A DNA stretch of 64,000 nt from positions 50,764 through 114,763 of the forward strand of contig CAYLYQ010000001.1 in the NCBI GenBank assembly GCA_964388105.1. The letters run 5' to 3'. Made by a program: the position numbers and the translations under genes. Numbering within the stretch: the stretch's first letter is position 1; the number at the start of each line of letters is the position of its first letter. This stretch comes from ZC4RG35 sp964388105. Lineage in GTDB: Bacteria > Actinomycetota > Acidimicrobiia > Spongiisociales > ZC4RG35. Positions 33,470 through 44,644 of the stretch are shown in pieces. The notes beneath the pieces were generated by a model that saw only the letters and a program-made list of their open reading frames with translations, did not search any database and was not told the origin of the DNA.

Positions 33470-35860
33470 GTGAATCTCGCATCCCATCAGCTGTACATAG
33501 GCAAGAGCGAGGGTGAGCCCCTCGTCTACGACGCCGACGACTTCACCACCCACGGGGTCATCGTCGGCATGACCGGGTCAGGCAAGACCGGTCTCGGCAT
33601 CGGCATCATCGAGGAGGCGCTCCTCAACGGGATCCCGTGCCTCGTCATCGACCCGAAAGGCGACATGGGCAACCTCGCCCTGGTGTTCCCCGAGCTGGGG
33701 GCCGGCGACTTCGAGCCATGGGTCGATCCGGCCTCGGCTGCCAGGGAGGGAAAGACGGTGCCCGAGCTGGCCGCCGCCACGGCCGAGTCGTGGGCCACCG
33801 GTCTCGAGCGCGACGGCATCGACTCCGCCCGCTTGCGGAGACTGGCCGAGGAGGCCCAAGTCACCGTCTACACCCCTGGGTCGGGCGCCGGGGTCGGCCT
33901 GGACGTGCTCGGATCGATGCGCGCCCCGCAGCTCTCGTGGGATGACTCGGCCGAGGTGATCCAGGACGAGATCCAGTCGCTCATCTCCTCCATCCTCACG
34001 CTGGCGGGCATCTCCTCGGACCCCGTGTCCGGGCCCGAGCACATCCTTCTGTCCACGATCGTGGAGACCATGTGGCGACAGGGCACCGACCTGGATCTGG
34101 GGACACTCGTCGGCCAGATCCCCGACCCGCCCGTGCGCAAGCTCGGGGTCTTCGATGTGGACACATTCATCAGTCGTGACGACCGCATGAAGCTGGCGCT
34201 GAAGCTGAACGGCCTGCTGGCGTCACCGTCGTTCGCGGCCTGGATGACCGGCGAGCCACTCGACATCGAGCGCATGCTCGGCGGCGACGGCCCCACCCGG
34301 GCGGCCGTCGTCTACCTGTCCCATCTCGGGGACGAGGAGCGCCAATTCCTGGTGACCCTCCTCCTCTCCAAGATGGTGACGTGGATACGCAGCCAGCCTG
34401 GCACCTCCCAGCTGCGCGCCTTGATCTACATGGACGAGATGTACGGATTCGCGCCCCCGACGGCGGCTCCGCCGTCGAAGGCGCCGATCCTCACCATCCT
34501 CAAGCAGGCGCGCGCCCACGGCGTCGGCATGGTGGTGAGCACTCAGAACCCGGTCGACCTCGACTACAAGGCGATGTCCAACGCCGGCACGTGGATGATC
34601 GGCCGCCTCCAAACCGAGAACGACAAGAAGCGCATCCTCGAGGGCCTCGACTCCGCGGCCGGCGGCGCCGACCTGGCTGAGCTGAGCCGTCTCATCTCCG
34701 GGCTGGGCAAACGGCAGTTCGTCCTCCACACGGCCAAAGGCGGAGCGCCGAAGGTGTTCGACACGAGATGGGCGATGTCGTACCTCGCCGGGCCCATGAC
34801 GCGAGATCAGGTGTCGGAGCTCATGGCGGACCGCAAGGAGAAGCCGGCATCGGCGGCTGGGGCCGGTCAGGCCACGGCCACCACGGCCCTACCTCCCGGT
34901 GTCGACGCGCCATCCGCCCCGAGCGGGGACGGCGAGGACGTCGTGCCGGTGGCACCCCCGGTGGCGGACGGAGTGGTGGTCACCTATCTCGACCCGGCGG
35001 CGCCCTGGGCCACGGAAGTGGGAGCCAGAGCGGGCGCCACCACCCACGAGGCCGCCATCGCCGCCCGGGTCGGCCTGCTCTACGACGACACGGCCGCGCA
35101 AGTCGAGCACCGGGAGGAGTACGAGGCGATCCTGCATCCACTCGACGGCAATCTCGACCTCGCCGAGGTGAAGCCGGTGGACCACGACGACCGCGACTTC
35201 CGATCCGAGGCACCCTCGGGCATCCGGTACCGCATCCCGGATGTCGACCTCAAGGCGGCGTCGTTCTGGAAGGGGATCAACACCGGGCTCAAGGCGCATC
35301 TGGTGGAGAACCGCGCCGTCACCATATTTCGCAACCAGGGGCTCAAGCTGTACTCCCGGGTCGGTGAGTCGCGGGAGGAGTTCGCGGCCCGATGCCAGGT
35401 GGCCGCCGAGGATGCCGCGGACGCGGCGGTGGCCAAGCTCAAGGAGAAGTACGCCACCCGGATCGACCGCGTCCAGGACCAGCTTCAGGCCGCTCGAACC
35501 CGGATGATCACGGCGGAGCAGGACTATGGGGCCAGCCAGCAGAGCGAGGTGATCTCGGGTGCCGGAGACATCCTCGGCGCCCTCTTCGGCGGGCGGAAGC
35601 GCTCCAACCCGCTGGGCCAGGCGGCCTCCCGCCGCGCCGCCACCCAGAAGGCCAAAGCGAAGGTCACCGCCGAGGCGACCAAGGTGAGCTCCAAGGAGCA
35701 GGAGTTGGAAGAGCTCGAATCCGACCTCGCCGACGAGATCGCCGGCATCGTCGCGGAGCACGAGTCTCTCGCCACCCAGCTCGACGAGTTGGAGATCCCC
35801 CTGGAGCAGACCGACGTGGAGGTCAGGGACCTGAAGCTGGTTTGGATCCCGACCGAGTGA
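33470..35860 (+). CDS. HerA-like P-loop ATPase with C-terminal coiled coil
   Basis: A 796-residue ATPase of the HerA/FtsK superfamily (DUF87/DUF853-like). Walker A GMTGSGKTG is very near the N-terminus (about 33-41); Walker B is ALIYMDEMYGF near 320; STQNPVDLDYKA and GRLQTENDKKR continue the motor core to about 440. A Pro/Ala linker leads to a second domain (about 510-650) and a charged alpha-helical coiled coil (about 640-780) with a GAGDILGALFGG insert. No NurA nuclease or translocated partner is adjacent. TACTTT ends seven bases before the GTG at 33470. The biological role is unknown; a DNA- or protein-translocating motor is likely. Confidence 0.85.
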   Translation: MNLASHQLYIGKSEGEPLVYDADDFTTHGVIVGMTGSGKTGLGIGIIEEALLNGIPCLVIDPKGDMGNLALVFPELGAGDFEPWVDPASAAREGKTVPELAAATAESWATGLERDGIDSARLRRLAEEAQVTVYTPGSGAGVGLDVLGSMRAPQLSWDDSAEVIQDEIQSLISSILTLAGISSDPVSGPEHILLSTIVETMWRQGTDLDLGTLVGQIPDPPVRKLGVFDVDTFISRDDRMKLALKLNGLLASPSFAAWMTGEPLDIERMLGGDGPTRAAVVYLSHLGDEERQFLVTLLLSKMVTWIRSQPGTSQLRALIYMDEMYGFAPPTAAPPSKAPILTILKQARAHGVGMVVSTQNPVDLDYKAMSNAGTWMIGRLQTENDKKRILEGLDSAAGGADLAELSRLISGLGKRQFVLHTAKGGAPKVFDTRWAMSYLAGPMTRDQVSELMADRKEKPASAAGAGQATATTALPPGVDAPSAPSGDGEDVVPVAPPVADGVVVTYLDPAAPWATEVGARAGATTHEAAIAARVGLLYDDTAAQVEHREEYEAILHPLDGNLDLAEVKPVDHDDRDFRSEAPSGIRYRIPDVDLKAASFWKGINTGLKAHLVENRAVTIFRNQGLKLYSRVGESREEFAARCQVAAEDAADAAVAKLKEKYATRIDRVQDQLQAARTRMITAEQDYGASQQSEVISGAGDILGALFGGRKRSNPLGQAASRRAATQKAKAKVTAEATKVSSKEQELEELESDLADEIAGIVAEHESLATQLDELEIPLEQTDVEVRDLKLVWIPTE

Positions 35861-36286
35861 TCAGGGCCAGACGGCGAGGATCACGGAGACGATCGTGAAG
35901 GCGACCACCGCATTGAGGCCGTTGATCAGCCAGTAGAGGCGGCCCTTGCTCTCGTACATCTGGGTGATGGCCGAGCTGATGAGACCGAACGCCACGCCGA
36001 GCATCAGCCCGAGGGCCACTCCCTCCTCGAGTGAGTCGGCCCCCAGGGCCTCCACGATGAGGGCGATCACGATCGTGGACAGGAAGTAGCCGACGACGGT
36101 CGGGATCAGGAGTGTGGTCAGTCCCGGAGCCGAGTCGTCGTCGATGTCCGTCTCCACCTTGGCTGCTCGTGCCCAAGCACCGCTGAGCGGGGGGACCGAG
36201 TACCAAACGGCGCTGAATCCGAACCACGCCAGGGTTGCCACCGCGATCGCCGCCCAGTTCACATCGCTGAAGAAGTCGGTGATCAT
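35861..36286 (-). CDS. DUF1761-like membrane protein
   Basis: A 141-residue integral membrane protein with four predicted helices: about 9-30, 57-80, 88-108 and 118-140. The N-terminal WAAIAVATLAWFGFSAVWYS motif and overall size fit DUF1761. The function is unknown. GAGGAG lies five to ten bases before the ATG at 36286. It follows the CBS-domain gene by 12 bases and is probably cotranscribed. Its stop directly abuts that of the convergent HerA-like gene (35860/35861) with no terminator between. Confidence 0.83.
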   Translation of the reverse strand: MITDFFSDVNWAAIAVATLAWFGFSAVWYSVPPLSGAWARAAKVETDIDDDSAPGLTTLLIPTVVGYFLSTIVIALIVEALGADSLEEGVALGLMLGVAFGLISSAITQMYESKGRLYWLINGLNAVVAFTIVSVILAVWP

Positions 36287-36298
36287 CGTTGCTCCTCG

Positions 36299-36676
36299 TC
36301 AGACGGTGTCGACCAGTGATTTGAGCAGATCACGCAAGGAGACGACGCCGAGAAGCTGGCCCTCGTCGTCGACCACGGGAAGGTGGCGATAACCGGATTC
36401 GGCGATCCAGGTCGCCGCATCCCAGACGTCCAGGTCCGGGTCGAAGGTGTCGGGCTCCACGCCCATCATCTCGGAGACCCGGGTGGAGTGCAGATCGATG
36501 CCTCCGGCGATGGCATTGCGCAGGTCGCGCTCGGTGACCAGGCCGAGGAGGCTGGTCCCCTCGACCACGGCCAGGGAGCCGAGATCGGCGGATTGCATGG
36601 CGAGGGCCGCCTCGGCGAGTGTGGTGTCGGGTCCGCATGAGAAGGGCCCGATGCCGATTAGGTCCGCGAGTCGCAT
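36299..36676 (-). CDS. two-CBS-domain protein
   Basis: A 125-residue stand-alone Bateman module: two CBS motifs, the first around DLGSLAVVEGTSLLGLVTERDL, the second around GYRHLPVVDDEGQLLGVVSLRDL. Such proteins bind adenosine nucleotides and act as energy or ligand sensors; the partner is unknown. ATG 36676 is chosen over 36682 because a minus-strand TAGCGT box ends exactly seven bases before it, the leaderless spacing seen here. It is followed closely by the DUF1761 membrane gene, a possible target. Confidence 0.9.
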   Translation of the reverse strand: MRLADLIGIGPFSCGPDTTLAEAALAMQSADLGSLAVVEGTSLLGLVTERDLRNAIAGGIDLHSTRVSEMMGVEPDTFDPDLDVWDAATWIAESGYRHLPVVDDEGQLLGVVSLRDLLKSLVDTV

Positions 36677-36738
36677 GCCCATCACGCTAGCCGACGGGGA
36701 TCGGTCGCCCCGTCCGAAAACCTCACGCGGGTAGGAAC

Positions 36739-36790
36739 TGGCCGCTGCCCGGCTTCGCCGGTGCTCCCCCACGAGTGGGGGAGGAATCCA
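36739..36790 (-). repeat. dispersed hairpin repeat, copy E
   Basis: Core CTCCCCCAC-GA-GTGGGGGAG at 36764-36783 starts seven bases beyond the sigA stop in the sense orientation, followed by the CCGGCG-A-AGCCGG second hairpin seen in copy D1. It may serve as the sigA terminator. Confidence 0.8.
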
Positions 36791-37777
<987 letters not shown>

Positions 37778-37837
37778 AGAAATTCAAGTCCTCCACGGGG
37801 GCGGTGGGTGATGTCAGGGCGCGGCCCCCAGAGTCCA

Positions 37838-37865
37838 AATATACGCATCCTGGCCGGTTTGTGAA
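37838..37865 (-). promoter_or_regulatory. candidate sigA promoter
   Basis: On the minus strand TTCACA (37865-37860) and TATATT (37843-37838) are separated by 16 bases. Transcription would start near 37831 and give a leader of about 54 bases with GGAGG. The A/T-rich -10 stands out in very GC-rich surroundings. Confidence 0.5.
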
Positions 37866-37933
37866 CCCCCCAATTTTCCCGACCCCTGCGCGCCCGGTGG
37901 CCGCACCGACGACAACCACGCCCGGGGAGGGTG

Positions 37934-38419
37934 TTATTCCCCCCGGGGCGGGTGGTACACCGCGACGAGGCTTCCATGTGCGGTGGCCACCGCTTCCCAC
38001 GACTCGATCGACAGCGCGACGACCGCCACGGTTGCGGTGCGGACGTCCACCGGCTCGCCGGCCAGCCGGGCGACGAGCGACCCCCAGGTGGGCTGGTGCC
38101 CGACCACCATGAGGCGTGAGACGGCTTCGATCGCAGAGACGATCTCCAACACGCCCTCGACGTGCGCCCCGTAGAAGCCGGGCTCGAGACGGATCTCCGC
38201 CCCCCAGTCACCGGCCTCGGAGGCGAGCTCTGCGGTGGTTCGTGCCCGAACGGCGGTCGAGCTCACCACCAGGTCGGGGATGAGGTCAACGGAGGCGAGG
38301 TGACGGCCCATGTGTCGTGCCGCTTTCACGCCTCGGGGGTTCAGTGGTCGCTCGTGGTCGCCGCCGTAGGAGGCATCCCAGTCGGACTTGGCGTGGCGCA
38401 TGACCAGGAGCGTCTTCAT
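37934..38419 (-). CDS. sixA: SixA-like phosphohistidine phosphatase
   Basis: A 161-residue histidine phosphatase of the SixA branch. LLVMRHAKSDW has the catalytic RH, HERPLNPRG and SSTAVRARTTAELA are typical of the family, and VGHQPTWG supplies the second His. In E. coli SixA dephosphorylates histidine phosphocarriers; the actinomycete target is unknown. A minus-strand TATGCT box ends eight bases before ATG 38419. It is divergent from the YyaL gene and convergent with nothing, lying upstream of sigA on the same strand with an independent promoter between them. Confidence 0.9.
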   Translation of the reverse strand: MKTLLVMRHAKSDWDASYGGDHERPLNPRGVKAARHMGRHLASVDLIPDLVVSSTAVRARTTAELASEAGDWGAEIRLEPGFYGAHVEGVLEIVSAIEAVSRLMVVGHQPTWGSLVARLAGEPVDVRTATVAVVALSIESWEAVATAHGSLVAVYHPPRGE

Positions 38420-38458
38420 CCGGTTCGAGCATATTCAACGGCCGGGTAGGTTTGACCC

Positions 38459-40426
<1,968 letters not shown>

Positions 40427-40431
40427 GGAAC

Positions 40432-41337
40432 TCAGTCCTCGCGCGCGCCGACGACGCGGTCACCCGTCGGCGCCCCCGACGTATGCGAGGCCAGAGCGCG
40501 GGCCGAGATCAGCACGAAGGTGATCCACAGGGCGTCGGCCACCGCCAGGTGAAGGAGCTGGGCCCAGATCGGGACCCCGAGGGCGACGTTGACGACCCCG
40601 GTCACCGCCATGAGGCCCACCAGGGCGGGGACCCAGTCCGCCAGCTTCCGCGAGTTGCGGCTCGCCACTATCCATGTCGAGACCAGGATCACGAGGGCCA
40701 GGATCGGGTGGACGATCCGAAGGGCGGTCAGGAAATGGGCCTCGCCCGCCAGGTCCCCGCCCTTCGGGAAGAGTGTGTCGGCGAGGGCGGTGACCGCGCC
40801 CGTCGCAGCAAGGGCAACGAGGGAGAGGCCTGCTGCCATCACTCCCTTCCGGACCCTCTCCGGTGCCGCGGACCACTCCAGGCGCCTGCCGCCCGACAAC
40901 CAGAAGATGGTCAGCGTGAGGACGGCAAGGAGGAACAGGGTGTTGACCAGGTGCAGAGGGACCGCGACGACCCTCGCCACCGAGTCGTCGTGGGCAACCC
41001 ACTCGGCGAGCACGATCATTGCTCCGATCAGGGCCTCCCCCACGATCGCCACGACCGAGAGGCCCGCCCCGGTCCGGGCAGGATGACCCTTCTCGGTGGC
41101 GCGCCACACCAGCACGGCCAGCAACACCACGAGCACCAACGCGATCCCGCTGACGGCGCGATGAGTGAACTCGATCGCCGTGTCCCCTTCGAGCTCGGGG
41201 ATCAGGGCGCCCTGGCAGGTGGGCCAGGAGCGCCCACACCCGGCCCCGCTCCCGCTGGCCCGAACCCACGCCCCCACCAGGATGACGCCGACGTTGAAGA
41301 CGAGGACGAACCAGGCGTAGCGAACGAGCCGAGACAC
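40432..41337 (-). CDS. ctaA: heme A synthase (CtaA/Cox15)
   Basis: Integral membrane enzyme converting heme O to heme A for cytochrome c oxidase; 301 residues, eight predicted helices. The family signature RASGSGAGCGRSWPTCQG after helix 1 holds the Cys pair of the Bacillus-type enzyme; EFTHRAVSG, VPLHLVNTL and RIVHPILA carry the heme-ligand histidines. Oxidase genes and ctaB are not in the window. The GTG at 41337 is only four bases after a TATCCT box, so the start or promoter is not settled. Confidence 0.92.
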   Translation of the reverse strand: MSRLVRYAWFVLVFNVGVILVGAWVRASGSGAGCGRSWPTCQGALIPELEGDTAIEFTHRAVSGIALVLVVLLAVLVWRATEKGHPARTGAGLSVVAIVGEALIGAMIVLAEWVAHDDSVARVVAVPLHLVNTLFLLAVLTLTIFWLSGGRRLEWSAAPERVRKGVMAAGLSLVALAATGAVTALADTLFPKGGDLAGEAHFLTALRIVHPILALVILVSTWIVASRNSRKLADWVPALVGLMAVTGVVNVALGVPIWAQLLHLAVADALWITFVLISARALASHTSGAPTGDRVVGARED

Positions 41338-41422
41338 ACGGGGAGGATACGGCCGAACGACCAGGATCAGTCCGCCGTGCGCGACATGGGGGACTGATGT
41401 CCAGTTGGTTACCGTCTGCCCC

Positions 41423-42373
41423 GTGATTCACGACAGCATCATCGAAACCGTCGGGCGCACCCCGCTCGTCCGCCTGTCCAGGTTTCACCCCCCGGGCAAC
41501 CTGGTGGCCAAGGTGGAGACCTTCAATCCCGGCGGCTCGATCAAGGATCGGATCGCCGTCTCCATGGTGGAGCGGGCCGAACGGGACGGTCTCCTCGGCC
41601 CGGGGGGCACCATCGTCGAACCGACTTCGGGGAACACGGGCGTGGGCCTGGCAATCATCGGCGCAGTGCGTGGATACCGGGTCATCTGCACCGTCCCGGA
41701 CAAGGTCTCGAAAGAGAAGCAGGACCTGCTCAAGGCCTACGGAGCCGAGGTGGTGGTCACCCCGACCGACCGGCTACCGGAAGACGAGGACTCGTATTAC
41801 GGGGTGGCGCGAAAGCTCGCCTCCGAGATCGAAGGAGCCTTCCACCCCGACCAGTATTCGAACCCGGCCAACCCCCAGGCTCACTTCGACGCCACCGGGC
41901 CCGAGATCTGGGAGGCCACCGACGGCGAGGTCGACGTGTTCGTCGCCGGCGTCGGCACCGGAGGCACGATCACGGGGGCGGCCCGCTACCTCAAGGCACG
42001 GAATCCGGAGATCCTCGTCGTCGGAGCCGACCCCGAGGGATCCATCTACACCCAAGGTCCGGACGGTGACATCCACCAGTACTTCGTGGAGGGGGTCGGG
42101 GAGGACTTCTATCCCGAAACGGTCGACCTCGGCGTCATCGACCGCTTCATCGAGGTCGACGACGCCCGGTCATTCCGGGCCGGCCGCGAGCTGGCGCGGA
42201 CCGAGGGCATCCTCACAGGCGGGTCCGGCGGGCTGGCAGTGGAGGCCGCCCGGCAGGTGGCCGCCGAGGACACGAGCCGGCTCGTGGTCGTGATCGTCCC
42301 CGACTCGGGTCGGGGCTATCTGTCGAAGATGTACGACGACGACTGGATGGAGCGTCACGGGTTCTCGTCGTGA
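41423..42373 (+). CDS. PLP-dependent beta-synthase (cysteine synthase/cystathionine beta-synthase type)
   Basis: Fold type II PLP enzyme, 316 residues. NPGGSIKDRIA holds the PLP lysine, PTSGNTGVGLA the substrate loop and GTGGTITGAARYLK the phosphate loop. The end of the protein, DSGRGYLSKMYDDDWM, is typical of cystathionine beta-synthase catalytic cores and of mycobacterial Rv1077-like enzymes, but the regulatory CBS domains are missing. It may therefore make cysteine or cystathionine. TACCGT ends seven bases before the GTG at 41423, so translation is likely leaderless. A strong hairpin follows five bases after the stop. Confidence 0.9.
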   Translation: MIHDSIIETVGRTPLVRLSRFHPPGNLVAKVETFNPGGSIKDRIAVSMVERAERDGLLGPGGTIVEPTSGNTGVGLAIIGAVRGYRVICTVPDKVSKEKQDLLKAYGAEVVVTPTDRLPEDEDSYYGVARKLASEIEGAFHPDQYSNPANPQAHFDATGPEIWEATDGEVDVFVAGVGTGGTITGAARYLKARNPEILVVGADPEGSIYTQGPDGDIHQYFVEGVGEDFYPETVDLGVIDRFIEVDDARSFRAGRELARTEGILTGGSGGLAVEAARQVAAEDTSRLVVVIVPDSGRGYLSKMYDDDWMERHGFSS

Positions 42374-42377
42374 CAAT

Positions 42378-42407
42378 GATGAGACCCCGCCGGAGCGGGG
42401 CCTCATC
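42378..42407. terminator. bidirectional terminator hairpin
   Basis: GATGAG-A-CCCCGC-CGGA-GCGGGG-C-CTCATC forms a 12-bp stem with one mismatch. It closes the beta-synthase gene on the plus strand, and on the minus strand starts inside the stop codon of the short frame described at 42403-42604. Confidence 0.75.
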
Positions 42408-42604
42408 GGGTCAAGAAAGCTTCGACGTCGCTCCTCGGACGAGGCTGCGGGTGGACAAGATCCGCAGTGGTCGAAACCCGGTGGTCCGGTTTGGAGTCGC
42501 CACCTTCCCCTGCGGGGAGCGGCGCTTCAGCGGTCGCGCCGCTCAGCGGCCGGCCACCTCCAGAGTCCTGAAAGACTTACACAACTTAGGACCACCTCCT
42601 TTCT
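42403..42604 (-). other. element with extended Shine-Dalgarno and short ORFs
   Basis: On the minus strand AGAAAGGAGGTG (42604-42593) is complementary to twelve bases of a typical 16S rRNA 3' tail, the longest ribosome site in the window. Eight bases later TTG (42584) opens a 13-codon frame, MCKSFRTLEVAGR, ending at 42543. In the -1 frame 57 codons stay open from 42576 to the TGA at 42403-42405, which lies in a terminator hairpin. GTCCT/AGGAC and GCGGCGC/GCGCCGC inverted repeats add RNA structure. It may be a small coding gene with frameshifting, a leader peptide or a structured RNA. I do not know the family. Confidence 0.45.
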
Positions 42605-42650
42605 CTGGTGACTGCAGTCTGCCACAAGGCGCGAACTGAGCGAGGAGATT

Positions 42651-43313
42651 TCAGAGGCGAAGGTTGGAGAAGAACTCACCCCACCAGGCTCCGAGGGCTT
42701 CGAGCCCGTGACCGAAGGCCCAGAAGAGAGAGACGACCAGGGCGACCAGCCCGACGACAGCCGCCAGAGTGCGGATCTGATAGAACTGGCGTTGGGTGGG
42801 ATCCTCGATGTAGGAGAGCTCCCGAACCACAACGGGAGTCAGGGTGGTGGTGGCCGGCCTCACCGGGACCGGCTTGGGTTGGGGCACCACACGCAGGCGG
42901 GGGCGGGACTCGACCCGGGGTGCCGGGGCAGGTGCGGGAGCCTCGTCATCCAGCGGGCCCTCTCCTCGTTCCAGGGCGATTTCCGCCGTGAGCTCCTCGA
43001 AGGCCTTGGGGCCATGCGCGGGTTGGGAAGGTGTCTCCGGTGCGAGCGTCGCCAGTGCCTGCTCGACGGTGGGACTGGTCTCAGCGGCCACCGGCGGTTC
43101 CATGCCCACCTTGCCGAAGAGCGTCCTCTCGTCGACACCGAGGATCGCCACCAGCGTCTCGAGGATCTTGGGATCTCTGGGCACCGATCGGTCCGCCTCC
43201 CACGAACGGATCGTGGCCGGCGACCGGCCGACCAGCTCGGCGAGACGGGTCTGGCTCAGGCCCAGTTTGGTGCGGCGATAACGAACGGTGCGGCCGAAGC
43301 TGCGCTCGGGCAT
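42651..43313 (-). CDS. XRE-type HTH protein with C-terminal membrane helix
   Basis: A 220-residue protein with an N-terminal helix-turn-helix (RRTKLGLSQTRLAELVGRSP, about 13-32), a long Pro/Ala/Glu linker, and one transmembrane helix at about 183-203 followed by a short tail. This is a RodZ-like topology (cytosolic DNA-binding-like domain tethered to the membrane), but no RodZ periplasmic domain exists. The target is unknown. A minus-strand TAGCAT box ends seven bases before ATG 43313, predicting a leaderless mRNA. The extended Shine-Dalgarno element lies 46 bases downstream and may share the transcript. Confidence 0.85.
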   Translation of the reverse strand: MPERSFGRTVRYRRTKLGLSQTRLAELVGRSPATIRSWEADRSVPRDPKILETLVAILGVDERTLFGKVGMEPPVAAETSPTVEQALATLAPETPSQPAHGPKAFEELTAEIALERGEGPLDDEAPAPAPAPRVESRPRLRVVPQPKPVPVRPATTTLTPVVVRELSYIEDPTQRQFYQIRTLAAVVGLVALVVSLFWAFGHGLEALGAWWGEFFSNLRL

Positions 43314-43444
43314 GGGCTAGATGCTACGAGACACCAGGCCGTAATCCGGGGCGGTTGTCCGCACTCCGTATGCGTGCAGAGGTGGGGGAACGTCTGACGC
43401 GTACGGAGCGCGGCACACCGCGCGAGGGCGAGAAGAGGTGGCGC

Positions 43445-44002
43445 TTACTGCTTGACGGCAGCTATCTCGAACTCGAGGGTCACCTTCTCGGAGACCAGCA
43501 CGCCGCCCGCCTCGATGGCGAGGTTCCAGGAGACACCCCAGTCCTTGCGGTTGATCACGGTCGAGCCCTCGAAGCCGACTCGGGTGTTGCCCCAGGGGTC
43601 GGGCGAAGCGCCGAGGAAGTCGACGTCGAACGTCACCGGCCTGGTGACGCCGCGGACTGTGAGGTCACCGGTGACCTGCCAGGTGGTTGGGCCGCCTTCG
43701 ATCGCGGTGGTCTTGAAGCCGATCTCCGGGTACTTGTCCATCGCCAGGAAGTCGTTGGAGCGGATGTGGTTGTCCCGGTCCCCGTTGTTGGTGTCGATGC
43801 TGGCGGCCTTGATGGTCAGCCAGGCCGACGATTGGGAAGGCGTGTCACCATCGAGGCTCAGGGAGCCCTCGAACTCGTTGAATCCGCCGCGCACCTTGGT
43901 CACCATGGCATGACGGGCCACGAAGCCGAAGCGGCTGTGGCTCGGGTCGATGGCGTATTCGCCGGTCAGCTCGGCCAGGTTCGGTGTCTGCATGGTGTGC
44001 AT
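43445..44002 (-). CDS. YceI-family lipid-binding protein
   Basis: A 185-residue lipocalin-like protein that binds polyisoprenoid or similar lipids. The family pattern is clear in YAIDPSHSRFGFVARHAMVTKVRG, the RDNHIRSNDFL motif and the VTGDLTVRGVTRPVTFDV strand. No signal peptide is present, so this form is cytosolic. GAAAGGA lies eight bases before ATG 44002. The gene is divergent from marR, and two GGTTGA-type palindromes lie in the 84-base gap, overlapping its TTGACA-18-TAGGGT promoter. MarR control is therefore likely. Confidence 0.93.
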   Translation of the reverse strand: MHTMQTPNLAELTGEYAIDPSHSRFGFVARHAMVTKVRGGFNEFEGSLSLDGDTPSQSSAWLTIKAASIDTNNGDRDNHIRSNDFLAMDKYPEIGFKTTAIEGGPTTWQVTGDLTVRGVTRPVTFDVDFLGASPDPWGNTRVGFEGSTVINRKDWGVSWNLAIEAGGVLVSEKVTLEFEIAAVKQ

Positions 44003-44016
44003 TGAACAGTCCTTTC

Positions 44017-44032
44017 GGTTGATGTGTCAACC
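44017..44032. promoter_or_regulatory. MarR-type operator O1
   Basis: GGTTGA-TGTG-TCAACC is a perfect 6-bp inverted repeat in the yceI-marR gap. It covers the expected yceI transcription start just downstream of the minus-strand -10 TAGGGT (44033-44038). Confidence 0.65.
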
Positions 44033-44062
44033 ACCCTACACAGCTAATAGGTGACATGTCAA
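44033..44062 (-). promoter_or_regulatory. yceI promoter
   Basis: On the minus strand TTGACA (44062-44057) and TAGGGT (44038-44033) are 18 bases apart, the best consensus promoter in the window. Its -35 lies in operator O2 and its start in O1, so repressor binding would block it. Confidence 0.65.
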
Positions 44063-44064
44063 CC
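44049..44064. promoter_or_regulatory. MarR-type operator O2
   Basis: AGGTGACATGTCAACC contains the perfect palindrome TGACATGTCA and matches O1 at most positions. It overlaps the yceI -35 and ends 10 bases before the marR -10 (TACAAT, 44075-44080). Confidence 0.6.
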
Positions 44065-44086
44065 TCGTGTCCTGTACAATGGCCGC

Positions 44087-44557
44087 ATGGACTCCACCAT
44101 TGCCGCTGCCGACCTCCGGACCGATGCCTGGAAAGGCTTCCAGCGCATGGCTGTCGGCATAGCGAGCCGGCTCAACCGGGTGCTGACGACCGAGTCCGGC
44201 ATCTCCCTCCCCGACTTCGAGGTGCTGACCTCGCTCGCCGGATCCGAGACGGGGACCTTGCGCGCGTTCGAGTTGGGTGCGGACCTCCAGTGGGAGAAGA
44301 GCCGCTTGTCCCATCACCTGAAGCGCATGGAGACCCGTGGACTGGTGAGCCGGACCGTCTGCGAGAGCGACGGTCGTGGCCTCTGGGTTTCGATCACCGA
44401 CGCAGGTCGAGCGGTCTTCGCCGATGCGTATCGCGTCCACCGCGATCTCGTCGACTCGTTGATGCTCGACCGGCTCGACCGCGAGCAACTGGCATCACTC
44501 GTCGGCATTTCGGGCATCGTGCTCGAGGAAATGACCGACGAGCTCTGCGCCGACTGA
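44087..44557 (+). CDS. MarR-family transcriptional regulator
   Basis: A 156-residue winged helix-turn-helix regulator. DFEVLTSLAG, LGADLQWEKSRLSHHLKRMETRGLVSR (recognition helix) and the RGLWVSITDAGRAVF wing are typical of MarR. TACAAT ends six bases before ATG 44087, predicting a leaderless mRNA. It is divergent from yceI and most likely represses it through the two palindromes between them; O2 next to its own -10 suggests autoregulation. The ligand is unknown. Confidence 0.93.
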   Translation: MDSTIAAADLRTDAWKGFQRMAVGIASRLNRVLTTESGISLPDFEVLTSLAGSETGTLRAFELGADLQWEKSRLSHHLKRMETRGLVSRTVCESDGRGLWVSITDAGRAVFADAYRVHRDLVDSLMLDRLDREQLASLVGISGIVLEEMTDELCAD

Positions 44558-44644
44558 CCTGGCCGGAAGTCCCGCTCGAAAACCGACCAATGCCCCTAAG
44601 CGCGGACTGCCCCCTGGATATGCTCATTCCAGAAAGGACGTGAC

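Noticed and set aside
42370..42639. An 89-codon plus-strand ORF after the beta-synthase gene
   Set aside because: It has no ribosome site, runs through a terminator hairpin, and lies antisense to the extended Shine-Dalgarno element, which is the better explanation.
42527..42832. A 101-codon minus-strand ORF ending in WRWPAAERRDR
   Set aside because: Most of it overlaps the 3' end of the HTH-membrane gene in another frame and its codon use is poor. Only its 3' part coincides with the small element already reported.
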